Positions 1 to 8,436 of a stretch of 64,000 nt of DNA are shown here, piece by piece. Both the position numbers and the translations under genes were made by a program. Each line of letters opens with the position of its first letter. The stretch's first letter is position 1. The stretch covers positions 992,001 to 1,056,000 of the forward strand of contig NZ_JACHNY010000001.1 in the NCBI RefSeq assembly GCF_014199625.1. The letters are read 5' to 3'. This DNA comes from Sphingomonas abaci (GTDB lineage: Bacteria; Pseudomonadota; Alphaproteobacteria; Sphingomonadales; Sphingomonadaceae). The notes below the pieces were generated by a model that saw nothing but the letters and a program-made list of their open reading frames with translations, did not search any database and had not been told where the DNA came from.

Positions 1-1
1 C

Positions 2-598
2 GTCGCGGTCGACGACGACGTGGTCGACCTGTCCAATCTCCAGCGCCAGACGATCTTCTCCACCGACGATCGCGGCTATGCCAAGGCGCTGGCCGGCGCG
101 GCGCGCGCACGGGCCATCAACCCGCATGTCGAGATCCTGCCCCACCGCCTGCGCCTCGATTCGCGCAACATCGCCGCGACGATCGCCGGCGCCGACGCGG
201 TGCTGGACGGCTGCGACAACTTCGCCACCCGGCTGTTGGTGGCCGATGCGTGCCACCAGGCACGAATTCCGCTGGTCTCCGCCGCTGTCGACCAGTTCGA
301 GGGCCAGCTCGCCACCTATCGCGGCTGGGAGGCGGGGCGGCCCTGCTACCGCTGCTTCGTGGGCGATTCGCCCGAACGGCCGGGCCGCTCCTGCGCCGAT
401 GCCGGGATATTGGGGCCGGTGACCGGCGTGATCGGCAGCCTGGCCGCGCTGGAGGTGATTCGCGTCATCGCGCCCTTCGGCGACGATCCGGCGGGCACGG
501 TCCTCCTCGCCGATCTGCTCAGCCTGCGCTTCCGCTCCGTCCGCTTGCCCAAGGACCCGGGCTGCACGACCTGTGGCGGCGCTCAGACGTCGGCATAG
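2..598 (+). CDS. ThiF/MoeB/HesA-family E1-like adenylyltransferase (5' truncated)
   Basis: The reading frame is open from base 2, so the N-terminus and the ATP-binding glycine loop lie outside the window. The visible part begins within the conserved D-x-V-x-x-SNLQRQ segment that helps bind ATP and the target C-terminus. A Cys in the SCADAGILGP stretch sits where MoeB and ThiF carry their reactive cysteine. Two CxxC pairs (CYRC, and CTTC near the C-terminus) would hold a structural zinc. Family members adenylate the C-terminal Gly-Gly of a sulfur-carrier protein (MoaD or ThiS) in the cytoplasm. Without neighbours upstream I cannot choose between molybdopterin and thiamine roles. The last 16 bases overlap the end of the convergent epimerase gene. 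Confidence 0.88.
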   Translation, partial: VAVDDDVVDLSNLQRQTIFSTDDRGYAKALAGAARARAINPHVEILPHRLRLDSRNIAATIAGADAVLDGCDNFATRLLVADACHQARIPLVSAAVDQFEGQLATYRGWEAGRPCYRCFVGDSPERPGRSCADAGILGPVTGVIGSLAALEVIRVIAPFGDDPAGTVLLADLLSLRFRSVRLPKDPGCTTCGGAQTSA

Positions 599-1584
599 TC
601 CCGGTACCAGCGCACGAAGCGCGGCACGCCCAGCTCGATCCCGGTTACCGGCGCGAAACCCAGGTCGCGCGCGGCGTCGCCGATATCGGCAAAGGTGGCC
701 GGCACGTCGCCCGGCTGCATCGGCTGGAGATCGCGAATCGCGGGCACGCCGCACGCCGCCTCGACCAGGTCGATCAGCCGGCCGAGCGGCTCCGCCCGGT
801 GGTTGCCGAGATTGTACAGGGCATGGGGACCGATCGACCCGCCCGGCTTCGCCCGGCCGTCATCCGCGGGCGGGCGATCAAGCGCCGCCACCACGCCGGT
901 GACGATATCGTCGACATAGGTGAAGTCGCGCTCCATCCGCCCTTCGTTGAAGACGCGGATCGGCTCGCCCGCCAGGATCGCCCGGGTGAAGAGCCACACA
1001 GCCATGTCCGGCCGGCCCCAAGGCCCATAGACGGTGAAGAAGCGCAGTCCCGTCGCCGGCACCCGATAGAGATGCGCATAGCTTTCCGTCATCAGCTCGT
1101 CCGCCTTCTTGGTGGCGGCATAGAGCGAGACGGGATGGTCGACCGCGTCGCCGACCCGGAAGGGCAGGCTGACATTGCCGCCATAGACGGACGAGGAGGA
1201 GGCGTAGACCAGATGGCGTACGCGGCGCTGCCGCGCCAGCTCCAGCATCGCCAGGTGCCCGACCAGATTGGCGCGCGCATAGGCCATCGGATGGTCAATC
1301 GAATGCCGCACGCCCGGCTGCGCGCCAAGATGGACAATCCGGTCGAACGTCTCGCCCGCCAGCGCCTCGGCCAGCGCCCGGTCGTCGGCGAAATCGACCG
1401 GCAGCATCGTCACCCGCTCGCCATGCCGGGCGGCGAGATCGGCGACCCGCGCCCGTTTCAGGCGCGGATCGTAATAGGCATTGAAGTCGTCGATTCCGAT
1501 CACCCGCTCGCCCCGCGCCGCCAAGCGATCGGCGACGTGATAGCCGATGAAGCCGGCCGCGCCGGTGACCAGGACCGCGCTCAT
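583..1584 (-). CDS. NAD-dependent UDP-glucuronate 4-epimerase family protein
   Basis: This is an extended short-chain dehydrogenase/epimerase of 333 residues. It has an N-terminal NAD loop (GAAGFIG, residues 8-14), an SSS catalytic serine region, and a YAATK motif supplying the catalytic Tyr and Lys. The stretch YGPWGRPDMA is typical of UDP-glucuronate 4-epimerases (CapI/LspL type), which make UDP-galacturonate from UDP-glucuronate. The ATG overlaps the TGA of the upstream galU by four bases (ATGA), so the two are very likely cotranslated. GalU makes UDP-glucose, and UDP-glucose dehydrogenase at 14117-15430 would supply UDP-glucuronate. A longer in-frame extension upstream lies inside galU and was not used. 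Substrate specificity within the family is inferred. Confidence 0.88.
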   Translation of the reverse strand: MSAVLVTGAAGFIGYHVADRLAARGERVIGIDDFNAYYDPRLKRARVADLAARHGERVTMLPVDFADDRALAEALAGETFDRIVHLGAQPGVRHSIDHPMAYARANLVGHLAMLELARQRRVRHLVYASSSSVYGGNVSLPFRVGDAVDHPVSLYAATKKADELMTESYAHLYRVPATGLRFFTVYGPWGRPDMAVWLFTRAILAGEPIRVFNEGRMERDFTYVDDIVTGVVAALDRPPADDGRAKPGGSIGPHALYNLGNHRAEPLGRLIDLVEAACGVPAIRDLQPMQPGDVPATFADIGDAARDLGFAPVTGIELGVPRFVRWYRDYADV

Positions 1585-2441
1585 CCCAGCAGCGTGCGGG
1601 CGAAGTCGCGCAGCGCCGGGCCGATCTCCGGCCGCGCCAGCGCCAGCGCCAGGTTCGCCTGCGCATAGCCTGTCTTGTCGCCGCAATCGTAGCGGGTGCC
1701 GTCGAAGGTGAAGCCGTGGAAAGGCTGCCGGCCGATCAACTTGGCCATGGCGTCGGTCAGCTGGATTTCGCCACCGGCCCCCGGTTCCTGCGCGTCGAGG
1801 ATCTGCATCACCTCGGGCTGGAGAATGTACCGGCCGGGGATCATCAGGTTGGACGGCGCCTTGCCCTTCGGCTTCTCGACCAGCGCGACCACCTCGGTCA
1901 GCCGTCCGTCCGTCTTACCCGGCGAGATGATGCCATATTTGTCGGTCTCGCTGTCGGGCACTTCCAGCGCGCCGATGACGTTGCCGCCGACCTGCTCATA
2001 GGCGCCGACCATCTGCTTCAGGAAGCCGCCGACCATCAACTCGTCGGGCAGCAGCACCGCGAAGGGCTCGTCGCCGACGATCTCGCGCGCGCACCACACC
2101 GCATGGCCCAGGCCCAGCGGTTCCTGCTGGCGGACATAGACCGGGCTGCCGGGCTTCTGCCGGATGCCGTCGATCAGCGCCATCGACTTGCCGCGCGCCT
2201 TCATCGTCGCTTCCAGCTCGTAGGAAACGTCGAAATGGTCCTCAAGCGCGCCTTTGCCGCGCCCGGTCACGAAGATGATCTGCTCGATCCCCGCCTCCAG
2301 CGCCTCCTCGACCGCATACTGGATCAGCGGCTTGTCGACGACCGTCAGCATCTCCTTGGGCATCGCCTTGGTCGCGGGCAGGAACCGGGTGCCCAGACCG
2401 GCGACCGGGAAGACCGCCTTTCGTACGCGCTTGATCGTCAC
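1581..2441 (-). CDS. galU: UTP--glucose-1-phosphate uridylyltransferase
   Basis: GalU converts glucose-1-phosphate and UTP to UDP-glucose, the precursor of glucans, UDP-glucuronate and UDP-galactose. The 286-residue protein starts with the typical KAVFPVAGLGTRFLPATK nucleotidyl-binding segment followed by MPKEM. Later it has the DELMVGG-type metal/substrate region, a VEKP motif and GRYIL, all as in bacterial GalU. I chose a GTG start because a GGAG ribosome-binding site lies seven bases upstream and the protein then begins MTIKR just before the conserved core. The in-frame ATG 66 bases further upstream adds sequence unlike the family. The stop overlaps the following epimerase start (ATGA), giving a two-gene UDP-sugar operon. 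Confidence 0.95.
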   Translation of the reverse strand: MTIKRVRKAVFPVAGLGTRFLPATKAMPKEMLTVVDKPLIQYAVEEALEAGIEQIIFVTGRGKGALEDHFDVSYELEATMKARGKSMALIDGIRQKPGSPVYVRQQEPLGLGHAVWCAREIVGDEPFAVLLPDELMVGGFLKQMVGAYEQVGGNVIGALEVPDSETDKYGIISPGKTDGRLTEVVALVEKPKGKAPSNLMIPGRYILQPEVMQILDAQEPGAGGEIQLTDAMAKLIGRQPFHGFTFDGTRYDCGDKTGYAQANLALALARPEIGPALRDFARTLLG

Positions 2442-2563
2442 TTCAGGTCTCCAGAACGGGATGGGCAGGATGAGGCCGGTCGAACCGATGCGCCCCGCCA
2501 AGGGCACGGAATTATACCGCCGCCTCTATCCCCCCCTCGCCCCCGCTGCAAACAGGGCATATT

Positions 2564-2579
2564 ACTGATCTACATCAGT
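2564..2579. promoter_or_regulatory. Palindrome ACTGAT-N4-ATCAGT, FNR/Crp-like site
   Basis: This is a perfect inverted repeat with 6-bp arms and a 4-bp spacer (CTAC), between the divergent galU and wecB-like genes. The core CTGAT-N4-ATCAG has the geometry of FNR/FixK boxes (TTGAT-N4-ATCAA) with one symmetric change per arm. It ends 18 bases before the wecB ATG, so it would overlap the core promoter or leader of that gene. The binding protein is inferred only. Confidence 0.45.
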
Positions 2580-2597
2580 TAGGGATTGGATTCGCAT

Positions 2598-3719
2598 ATG
2601 ACGGTCTCGCGACGGCTGCTGCTGGTGCTCGGCACCCGTCCCGAGGCGATCAAGCTGTCTCCGGTCGCCCGGGCGCTGGCGGGAACTCCGGGCATCCATC
2701 TGCGCTGCTGCGCGACCGGCCAGCACGGTGCGATGCTCGACCAGATCCTGGCGCAGCTCGGACTGGCGCCCGACATCCGGCTGGCGGTCGGGGCCCCCGG
2801 ACAGTCACTCGACCGACTCACCATGCGACTGATCGAAGCGGTGGGCGCGGTGCTGGACGCCGAGCGGCCCGACCGGGTGATCGTGCAAGGCGACACCTGC
2901 ACCGCCATGGCGACCGCGCTTGCCGCGCATCACCGCCGGATCCCGGTCGGCCATGTCGAGGCCGGGCTGCGGTCGGGTGATCTCCTCCAGCCCTGGCCGG
3001 AGGAGGGCAATCGCCGCCTCATCACGCAACTGGCGGACCGGCACTGGGCCCCGACGCGGGTCGCGGCGGAAGCGCTGATGCGGGCGGGTGTCGATCCCGC
3101 GACGATCCGCGTCACCGGCAACACGGTCATCGATGCGCTGCATGGGATGGCCGATCGGCTGGGGGCGGAGCCGGGGCTGGCCGGCCGCCTCGATCCCGTG
3201 CTGGCGACGATGGCCGGCCGGCGGATGATCCTGGCGACCATGCACCGGCGCGAGCATTGGGACGGTGGCCTGGTCCGCATCGCGGGGGCGCTGGTCCGGA
3301 TCGCCGATCGCGGCGATGTCGGCGTGCTCCTGCCGCTCCACGCCAATCCCGCGATTCACGCCGCGATCGGACCGGTTCTGGCGGCGCATCCGGCGATCGT
3401 CATGGTGCCGGCGCTCGATTATCCCTGTTTCGTCCGCGCCATGCAGGCCTGCCACATCGTCCTGACCGACTCGGGCGGCGTGCAGGAGGAGGCGCCCGCG
3501 CTCGGCAAGCCCGTGCTGGTGCTGCGCGACACGACCGAGCGCCCGGAGGGCGTGGCCGCCGGCACCGCCCGGCTGATCGGCACCGATCCCGACCGGATCG
3601 TGCGGGAGACGGCCCGGCTGCTCGACGATCCCGCGACATATGCAGCGATGGCGCGGGCGCACAGCCCCTATGGCGATGGCCAAGCCGCGGCGCGGATCGC
3701 GGCGGATGTTGCGGCATGA
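2598..3719 (+). CDS. wecB: UDP-N-acetylglucosamine 2-epimerase (non-hydrolysing)
   Basis: This 373-residue protein belongs to the non-hydrolysing UDP-GlcNAc 2-epimerases, which interconvert UDP-GlcNAc and UDP-ManNAc in the cytoplasm for cell-surface polysaccharides. The family signature LGTRPEAIK is at residues 11-19. The middle has HVEAGLRS. The C-terminal half has DSGGVQEEAPALGKPVLVLR followed by TTERPEG, which forms the UDP and allosteric site. I take the ATG at 2598; a TTG four codons upstream is possible but less likely. The gene is divergent from galU and is followed after 54 bases by a phosphatase gene on the same strand. Other nucleotide-sugar genes nearby support a polysaccharide role. 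Confidence 0.92.
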   Translation: MTVSRRLLLVLGTRPEAIKLSPVARALAGTPGIHLRCCATGQHGAMLDQILAQLGLAPDIRLAVGAPGQSLDRLTMRLIEAVGAVLDAERPDRVIVQGDTCTAMATALAAHHRRIPVGHVEAGLRSGDLLQPWPEEGNRRLITQLADRHWAPTRVAAEALMRAGVDPATIRVTGNTVIDALHGMADRLGAEPGLAGRLDPVLATMAGRRMILATMHRREHWDGGLVRIAGALVRIADRGDVGVLLPLHANPAIHAAIGPVLAAHPAIVMVPALDYPCFVRAMQACHIVLTDSGGVQEEAPALGKPVLVLRDTTERPEGVAAGTARLIGTDPDRIVRETARLLDDPATYAAMARAHSPYGDGQAAARIAADVAA

Positions 3720-3773
3720 TTGCCGCTCGGCCGACAAGCGCCTATAGCCCCGCCTTTCCACGGCGAACCGAGC

Positions 3774-4532
3774 ATGTTCCGCAAGTTCCTCAACGCGCGC
3801 CGATCCAGCGCTCCGTCCTTCGCGCTGCCGCCGGGCGAGCGGGTCTATGCGATCGGCGATGTCCATGGCTGCCTGTCGCTGGTGGACACAATCCTGGCGG
3901 CGATCGCCGCCGATCGCGCCGCCCGCGCGCCCGCAAACACCACGTTGATCTTCCTAGGGGATCTGGTCGATCGCGGGCCCGAATCGGCGGCCGTGCTGGA
4001 GCGGCTGCGCAGCTTCGACCAGCCGGAGGTGCGCCTGCGCATCCTCAAGGGCAATCACGAGGAGATCTTCCTCAAGGCGCTGGACGGCGACGACAAGGCG
4101 CTGCGCCTGTTCTGCCGAATCGGCGGGCGCGAGACGATCGAAAGCTATGGCATGAGCGAGGAGGAGTATAATCGCCTCGACTATGCCGAGCTGCTCGCCG
4201 CCATGCAGCGGCTGGTGCCGGCCGCACATCGCGACTTCGTCGATGGCTTCGAGGACAGCATCGCGATCGGCGACTATCTGTTCGTCCATGCCGGCGTCCG
4301 GCCGGAGGTGGCGCTGGACGCGCAGCGCCCCGCCGATCTGCGCTGGATCCGCGACCCGTTCCTGGATCATCCCCGGCCTCTGGAAAAGATGATCGTCCAC
4401 GGCCACACCGTCACCGACGCGCCCGAAATGCGCGCTCACCGGATCGGCATTGATACCGGCGCCTATCAGTCGGGCGTGCTGACCGCCATCGGGTTGGAAG
4501 AGGGCGAGCGCTGGCTGCTCGACACACGCTAA
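3774..4532 (+). CDS. PPP-family metallophosphatase (serine/threonine phosphatase-like)
   Basis: This 252-residue cytoplasmic protein has the calcineurin-like phosphoesterase motifs in order: GDVHG (28-32), GDLVDRG (62-68), GNHE (93-96), HAGVRP and a late HGHT. These residues bind two metals and the phosphate. Small bacterial PPP enzymes include Ser/Thr protein phosphatases and diadenosine tetraphosphatase-like proteins; the substrate cannot be read from sequence. The ATG at 3774 puts the first motif at the usual distance from the N-terminus. An in-frame TTG at 3720 directly follows the wecB stop, but it would add a stretch unlike the family. A hairpin follows downstream. Confidence 0.88.
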   Translation: MFRKFLNARRSSAPSFALPPGERVYAIGDVHGCLSLVDTILAAIAADRAARAPANTTLIFLGDLVDRGPESAAVLERLRSFDQPEVRLRILKGNHEEIFLKALDGDDKALRLFCRIGGRETIESYGMSEEEYNRLDYAELLAAMQRLVPAAHRDFVDGFEDSIAIGDYLFVHAGVRPEVALDAQRPADLRWIRDPFLDHPRPLEKMIVHGHTVTDAPEMRAHRIGIDTGAYQSGVLTAIGLEEGERWLLDTR

Positions 4533-4580
4533 GAGGCCGTTCGATGGGCGGCTTGGCCAGCGCCGCCATGGGCTGACATG

Positions 4581-4608
4581 CGCTCGGCGATGCGATAGCA
4601 TCGGAGCG
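4581..4608 (+). terminator. Stem-loop after phosphatase gene (no clear U-run)
   Basis: Arms CGCTC/GAGCG and CGATGC/GCATCG enclose a GATA loop, with two unpaired G on one side. A second weaker hairpin (ATGGGCGGC / GCCGCCAT) lies just upstream at 4544-4569. The element sits between the phosphatase stop and the next gene. It lacks a run of T, so it could be a Rho-type or processing hairpin rather than an intrinsic terminator. Confidence 0.4.
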
Positions 4609-4632
4609 TCCTTGCGAATGGAGCCCTGCTCG

Positions 4633-5106
4633 ATGCGCCCGAACGACCTGCGCCTCGCCTGCCTTCTGTCCGTCGCGATGCTGCCCGGCTCGGCGACGGC
4701 CAGTCCGCCCGCGCCTCCCCCACCCTATGTCGTCGCGGCGGGCGCGGTCCTGATGGATGCCGCCAACAAGGATTCCGCGAAGCTCGCGCCCTTCATCGCA
4801 CCGGATATCTCCGCCAGCCTCAATGGCGAGCGGGTTGCGACGGGACGGGCAGCCTGGCTGTCATGGTGGAGCAAGGACCGCGCGCAATATTTTGGCCAGA
4901 CGATCGGCTCCAGCATGGGCTGGAACGGCGATGGCGCGCTGCTCATACTCGATACATTCGATCGCCAAGACAATGCCGCCACGCCGCCGCCGGCCGGTGA
5001 TCCACGCTTCGCGACCCGATCGACCTTCTACCGCTTCGGTCCCGACGGCCTGGTGCATGCCATCGCGATCAGCGAAGTCGACTCCTTCTACACCACGACC
5101 CGGTAA
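4633..5106 (+). CDS. Secreted hypothetical protein, possibly NTF2/SnoaL-like
   Basis: I do not recognise a named family. The 157-residue product starts with a signal peptide (basic MRPNDLR, hydrophobic core, cleavage probably after the alanine of SATAS), followed by a proline-rich PPAPPPP stretch. The rest (A-x-x-LMDAANKDSAKLAPFIAPD, then a tryptophan-rich LSWW segment, then FYRFGPDGLVHAIAISEVDSFY) resembles periplasmic NTF2-like or SnoaL-like folds, which run 110-130 residues; this comparison is by pattern only. Start choice: ATG at 4633 has GGAG ten bases upstream; an ATG at 4618 in frame is an alternative. The gene is convergent with the FKBP gene, with a terminator between. Confidence 0.7.
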   Translation: MRPNDLRLACLLSVAMLPGSATASPPAPPPPYVVAAGAVLMDAANKDSAKLAPFIAPDISASLNGERVATGRAAWLSWWSKDRAQYFGQTIGSSMGWNGDGALLILDTFDRQDNAATPPPAGDPRFATRSTFYRFGPDGLVHAIAISEVDSFYTTTR

Positions 5107-5141
5107 CAGGTCCGACCCGCCCCGCGACCCGGTCCAAACGA

Positions 5142-5169
5142 AAACGGGCGACCCGCAGGCCGCCCGTTT
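5142..5169 (-). terminator. Rho-independent terminator for the FKBP gene
   Basis: A perfect 9-bp stem AAACGGGCG/CGCCCGTTT has a short loop. On the minus strand it is followed by TTTTCGTTT, and it lies 28 bases after the FKBP stop. The AAA/TTT ends of the stem may let it act in both directions for the convergent gene on the plus strand. Confidence 0.75.
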
Positions 5170-5196
5170 CATCATCGGAACCGCAATCCGCGTCGA

Positions 5197-5769
5197 TCAA
5201 CGACCGCCGGGGGCTCCCGGCATCGCGCCGCCGGGCATGCCGCCCTGCTGCTGCATCTGCTGCATCATCTGCATCTGGCGGACCTGCGCCTCGGGGAGGA
5301 AGTCGAGCAGGTCGATGTCGAAGACCAGGGTCGAGTTGGGCGGGATCGGACCGGTCTGGCGATCGCCATAGCCGAGCGACGGCTTGATCCACACGCGGTA
5401 CTTCGAGCCCTTGGGCATCAGCTTCAAGGCCTCGGAGAAGCCGGGCACCACCGCCGCGACGGGCATCGGCGTCGGCTGCTGCGACTTGTCGAAGGTGGTG
5501 CCGTTGAGCAGCTTGCCCTCATAGTTGACGAGGGCGACATCCGCGTCGGTCGGCTTGGCCGCACCGGGCTTGCCGGGGGTCAGCACCTTGTACTGCAGGC
5601 CGGACGCGGTCGTCACAACGCCGCGCGCACGGGCATTGCGGGTGAGGAAGTCGTCACCCTGCACCGCCAGCGCCACCGCCGCGATCAGCGCAAGCGCGAT
5701 CCCGATGCACAGATACACGATGTAGCTGCGCTTGACCGGCTGCAAGGGAACGGCGGTAACACTGGACAT
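5197..5769 (-). CDS. FKBP-type peptidyl-prolyl cis-trans isomerase, membrane anchored
   Basis: This 190-residue protein has an N-terminal hydrophobic segment (about residues 16-36) after a short basic cytoplasmic tail, so it is probably anchored in the inner membrane with the catalytic domain in the periplasm. Residues about 50-160 form one FKBP domain: VNYEGKLLNGTTFDKS, VPGFSEALKLMPKGSKYRVW, GYGDR and IPPNSTLVFDIDLLD are standard FKBP landmarks. The C-terminal tail after DFLPEAQ is rich in Gln, Met and Gly and is probably disordered. Such enzymes speed proline isomerisation in exported proteins. The gene stands alone between a terminator and rpsU. Confidence 0.92.
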   Translation of the reverse strand: MSSVTAVPLQPVKRSYIVYLCIGIALALIAAVALAVQGDDFLTRNARARGVVTTASGLQYKVLTPGKPGAAKPTDADVALVNYEGKLLNGTTFDKSQQPTPMPVAAVVPGFSEALKLMPKGSKYRVWIKPSLGYGDRQTGPIPPNSTLVFDIDLLDFLPEAQVRQMQMMQQMQQQGGMPGGAMPGAPGGR

Positions 5770-5882
5770 ATCAGCAACTTCCCGGTCGCGGCGACGGTTC
5801 GCCCGCAGGCGCCGGACCGCCGCCGAATCATAGGCGTATCCGAAGGCAACCGAGCGGGATGCCCCGCCCGGCCGGCAACCGA

Positions 5883-6089
5883 TTACCGCGCGCCGTCACG
5901 CTCCGCGCGCTTGCGCTCCAGCTTGCGCGCCCGGCGCACCGCCGCCGCGCGCTCGCGCGCCCGCTTCTCCGACGGCTTCTCGTAGTGGCGACGCAGCTTC
6001 ATCTCGCGGTACACGCCCTCACGCTGCAGCTTCTTCTTGAGCGCGCGAAGGGCCTGGTCGACGTTGTTGTCGCGAACGATGATCTGCAT
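5883..6089 (-). CDS. rpsU: 30S ribosomal protein S21
   Basis: This is a 68-residue, very basic protein beginning [20 protein letters not shown], which is the conserved start of S21. The [13 protein letters not shown] stretch and the Arg/Lys/Ala-rich tail are as in alphaproteobacterial S21. It binds the small subunit near the anti-Shine-Dalgarno region and helps initiation. It is transcribed alone on the minus strand; no dnaG or rpoD follows, unlike the enterobacterial arrangement. Confidence 0.96.
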   Translation of the reverse strand: MQIIVRDNNVDQALRALKKKLQREGVYREMKLRRHYEKPSEKRARERAAAVRRARKLERKRAERDGAR

Positions 6090-6235
6090 GAGAACCTATG
6101 AACTCCGGTCAATAACGAACGCGGCACGAACCAAGTTCGCGCCGTGGAATGGGCCCGCCTACCAATATGAGTCGCGTTTAGCAAGCCCGGACGGGCATCC
6201 GGCGGACTCTTCGCGACCGCCGGATGCCTCGGAAA

Positions 6236-6760
6236 TCACACCTTGGCCTGGGACGCACCCTGTTCCGCATAGAGCGATGCATAGCGGCGCGTCACCTGGG
6301 GCAGCGATTCGCCGATCCACTGCGCCATGCTCTCCTCCTCGCGCAGCGATTGCTGGAGGAGGCCGGTCGCCTGGGCGAAGCCGCCATCCTCCGCCAGCAC
6401 CAGCGACGAGCGATAGGCGGCGATCTCGAAATGCTCGAAGGCATAGTTGGCGAAGCTGTTCTTCAGGATCTCGTCGCCCGCGACGCTGTGCACCACCGCC
6501 GCCATGCCGCCCGACAGGCTGAGCGCGGCATCCTTCAGGAACGAGCCGCTGGTGTCGAAGCCGGCGAGCAGCTCGTCGAGGCGCGCGATCTGCGCATTGG
6601 TCTCGTCGATATGCAGGCGCAGCCGGTCGGCGACCTCCGGATAATGTTCCAGCCGCGCGGCCTGGGGCGTGATGATCGACAGCGCCTGCTTCTCGACCGC
6701 ATGGAGGTTCATCAGCCCGGTGACGAACAGGTGCTGGAGCGTGTCCTGGTGCGTGGTCAT
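6236..6760 (-). CDS. Ferritin-like DUF892 (YciE/YciF-type) protein
   Basis: This 174-residue, all-helical protein starts MTTHQDTLQHLFVTGLMNLH. It matches the DUF892 pattern of a four-helix bundle with Glu/His pairs (HAVEKQAL, HIDETNAQIARLDELL, FEHFEIAAYRSSLVLAE, LREEESMAQWI). Relatives are ferritin-like stress proteins, and some bind di-iron; the exact function is unknown. The ATG at 6760 is chosen because a GGGAG site lies nine bases upstream. An in-frame ATG nine codons earlier has none. An imperfect FNR-like sequence lies about 95 bases upstream. The gene is divergent from cysS. Confidence 0.8.
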   Translation of the reverse strand: MTTHQDTLQHLFVTGLMNLHAVEKQALSIITPQAARLEHYPEVADRLRLHIDETNAQIARLDELLAGFDTSGSFLKDAALSLSGGMAAVVHSVAGDEILKNSFANYAFEHFEIAAYRSSLVLAEDGGFAQATGLLQQSLREEESMAQWIGESLPQVTRRYASLYAEQGASQAKV

Positions 6761-6930
6761 GACGGCAATCTCCCGGTGGTTGGCCAATCAGGGTTCGGCC
6801 AGCGAACGCATGAACGCCCACCCAAGGCGTTGCTTAGAAACGGTTTTTCTACGCGATCCAGATCAAGTGGGCGGCGCGGCCGCACGCCCCCTTGGCGATT
6901 CGGCACCGGCGACGCTAAGGCACGCGGCCT

Positions 6931-8364
6931 ATGACGCCGCTCACGCTCTTCAACAGCCTGTCGCGCTCGGCCGAGACCTTCGTGCCGATCGATCCCTCGA
7001 ACGTGCGCGTCTATTCCTGCGGGCCGACCGTCTACAACTACGCACATATCGGCAACCTGCGCGCCTATGTCTTCACCGACACGCTGTCGCGGGTGCTGAC
7101 ATGGAAGGGCTGGCCGCTGACCCATGTCATCAACATCACCGATGTCGGCCACCTGACCTCCGACGCTGATGCCGGCGACGATAAGATGGAGGCGGCGGCG
7201 AAGCGCGCGGGTCGCGACATCTGGGCGATCGCGGCCTATTACACCCAGGTCTTCAAGCAGAATCTCGACGACCTGCACATCCGGCCGCCGACGCATTTCC
7301 CGCTCGCCACCGATCATGTCGCGGAGATGATCGAATGGGGCCGCGCGATCGAGGCGAAGCATTGCTACCGCCTGCCCGACGGCCTGTATTTTGACGTGAC
7401 GACGGTGCCCGATTACGGCCGCCTCGCCGGCCATGCGGCGGAGCCCTGGTCGCCGGGCGAGAGCCGGATCGGCGAGGTCGCGGGCAAGCGCAATCCCGCT
7501 GATTTCGCGATCTGGCGCACCTCCGCGCCGGGCGAGAACCGGCAGATGGAATGGGATTCGCCCTGGGGCCGCGGCGCGCCGGGCTGGCATCTGGAATGTT
7601 CGGTGATGAGCAAGCGCTACCTGGGCGCGCGCTTCGACATCCATACCGGCGGCATCGACCATCGCGAAATCCACCATCCCAACGAGATCGCGCAGAACCA
7701 GGCGCATGGCTGCACCGCCGATCCGGGCGCGGCCTATTGGCTGCACAACAACTGGCTGGTCGAGCGCGACAGCAAGATGTCCAAGTCGTCGGGCGACTTC
7801 ACCCGGCTCCAGACGCTGGTCGACCGCGGCTATCATCCGCTCTCCTACCGCCTGATGTGCCTGCAGGCGCATTACCGGTCGGAGATGGAGTTCGCCTGGG
7901 ACGGGCTGGCGGCGGCGCAGACGCGCTTGAAGCGCTGGGTGCAGGCGGTCGAAGGCCTGCGCGCCCGGCCGGCCACGGCGTCCAAGGGTGACGCAGACGC
8001 CTATCTCGCGCAGCTCGACGCGGCGGTGTCCGACGATCTCAATACCGCGCGCGTGCTGCCGGTGCTCGACGCGATGCTCGCTGACAAGGCGATCGCTCCG
8101 CAGGACCGGATCGCGGCGCTGGCGGCGTTCGACGCGGTGCTGGGGCTGGACCTGGCGCGCCTCACCCGCGCGGACCTGCGGGTGCGGCCGGCGACCGCGA
8201 CGATCGACGCGGACGCCATCGCCACGCGGCTGGCCGAGCGGAAGGAGGCGCGCGCCGCCAAGGACTTCGAGCGGTCGGACGCGATCCGCGACGCGCTGGT
8301 CGCGGCCGGGGTCGAGGTGATGGACGGCGATCCGCTGGGCTGGGACTGGCGGCCGAGCCTGTAA
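6931..8364 (+). CDS. cysS: Cysteinyl-tRNA synthetase
   Basis: This class I aminoacyl-tRNA synthetase of 477 residues is near the usual 460. It charges tRNA-Cys. The zinc/cysteine-binding start SCGPTVYNYAHIGN (HIGN at 39-42) and the KMSKS loop (282-286) are intact. The zinc ligands in GWHLECS and the HHPNEIAQ segment are present, and the C-terminal helical anticodon domain with RxxRDFxxSD-like spacing follows. The gene has its own start after a 170-base divergent region. It is followed by a small membrane-protein gene on the same strand. Confidence 0.97.
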   Translation: MTPLTLFNSLSRSAETFVPIDPSNVRVYSCGPTVYNYAHIGNLRAYVFTDTLSRVLTWKGWPLTHVINITDVGHLTSDADAGDDKMEAAAKRAGRDIWAIAAYYTQVFKQNLDDLHIRPPTHFPLATDHVAEMIEWGRAIEAKHCYRLPDGLYFDVTTVPDYGRLAGHAAEPWSPGESRIGEVAGKRNPADFAIWRTSAPGENRQMEWDSPWGRGAPGWHLECSVMSKRYLGARFDIHTGGIDHREIHHPNEIAQNQAHGCTADPGAAYWLHNNWLVERDSKMSKSSGDFTRLQTLVDRGYHPLSYRLMCLQAHYRSEMEFAWDGLAAAQTRLKRWVQAVEGLRARPATASKGDADAYLAQLDAAVSDDLNTARVLPVLDAMLADKAIAPQDRIAALAAFDAVLGLDLARLTRADLRVRPATATIDADAIATRLAERKEARAAKDFERSDAIRDALVAAGVEVMDGDPLGWDWRPSL

Positions 8365-8436
8365 TTCATCGCCCAGAACTGATCCGGGTTCATTGAATCC
8401 AATGCCGTGCCCCTGTAATCGGCACCTCGTTTAGCA

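Noticed and set aside
6853..6866. FNR-type sequence GCGAT-N4-ATCAA upstream of the DUF892 gene
   Set aside because: Only one arm matches the consensus (two mismatches in the other), so it was not listed as a site. It is noted because perfect or symmetric copies occur elsewhere.
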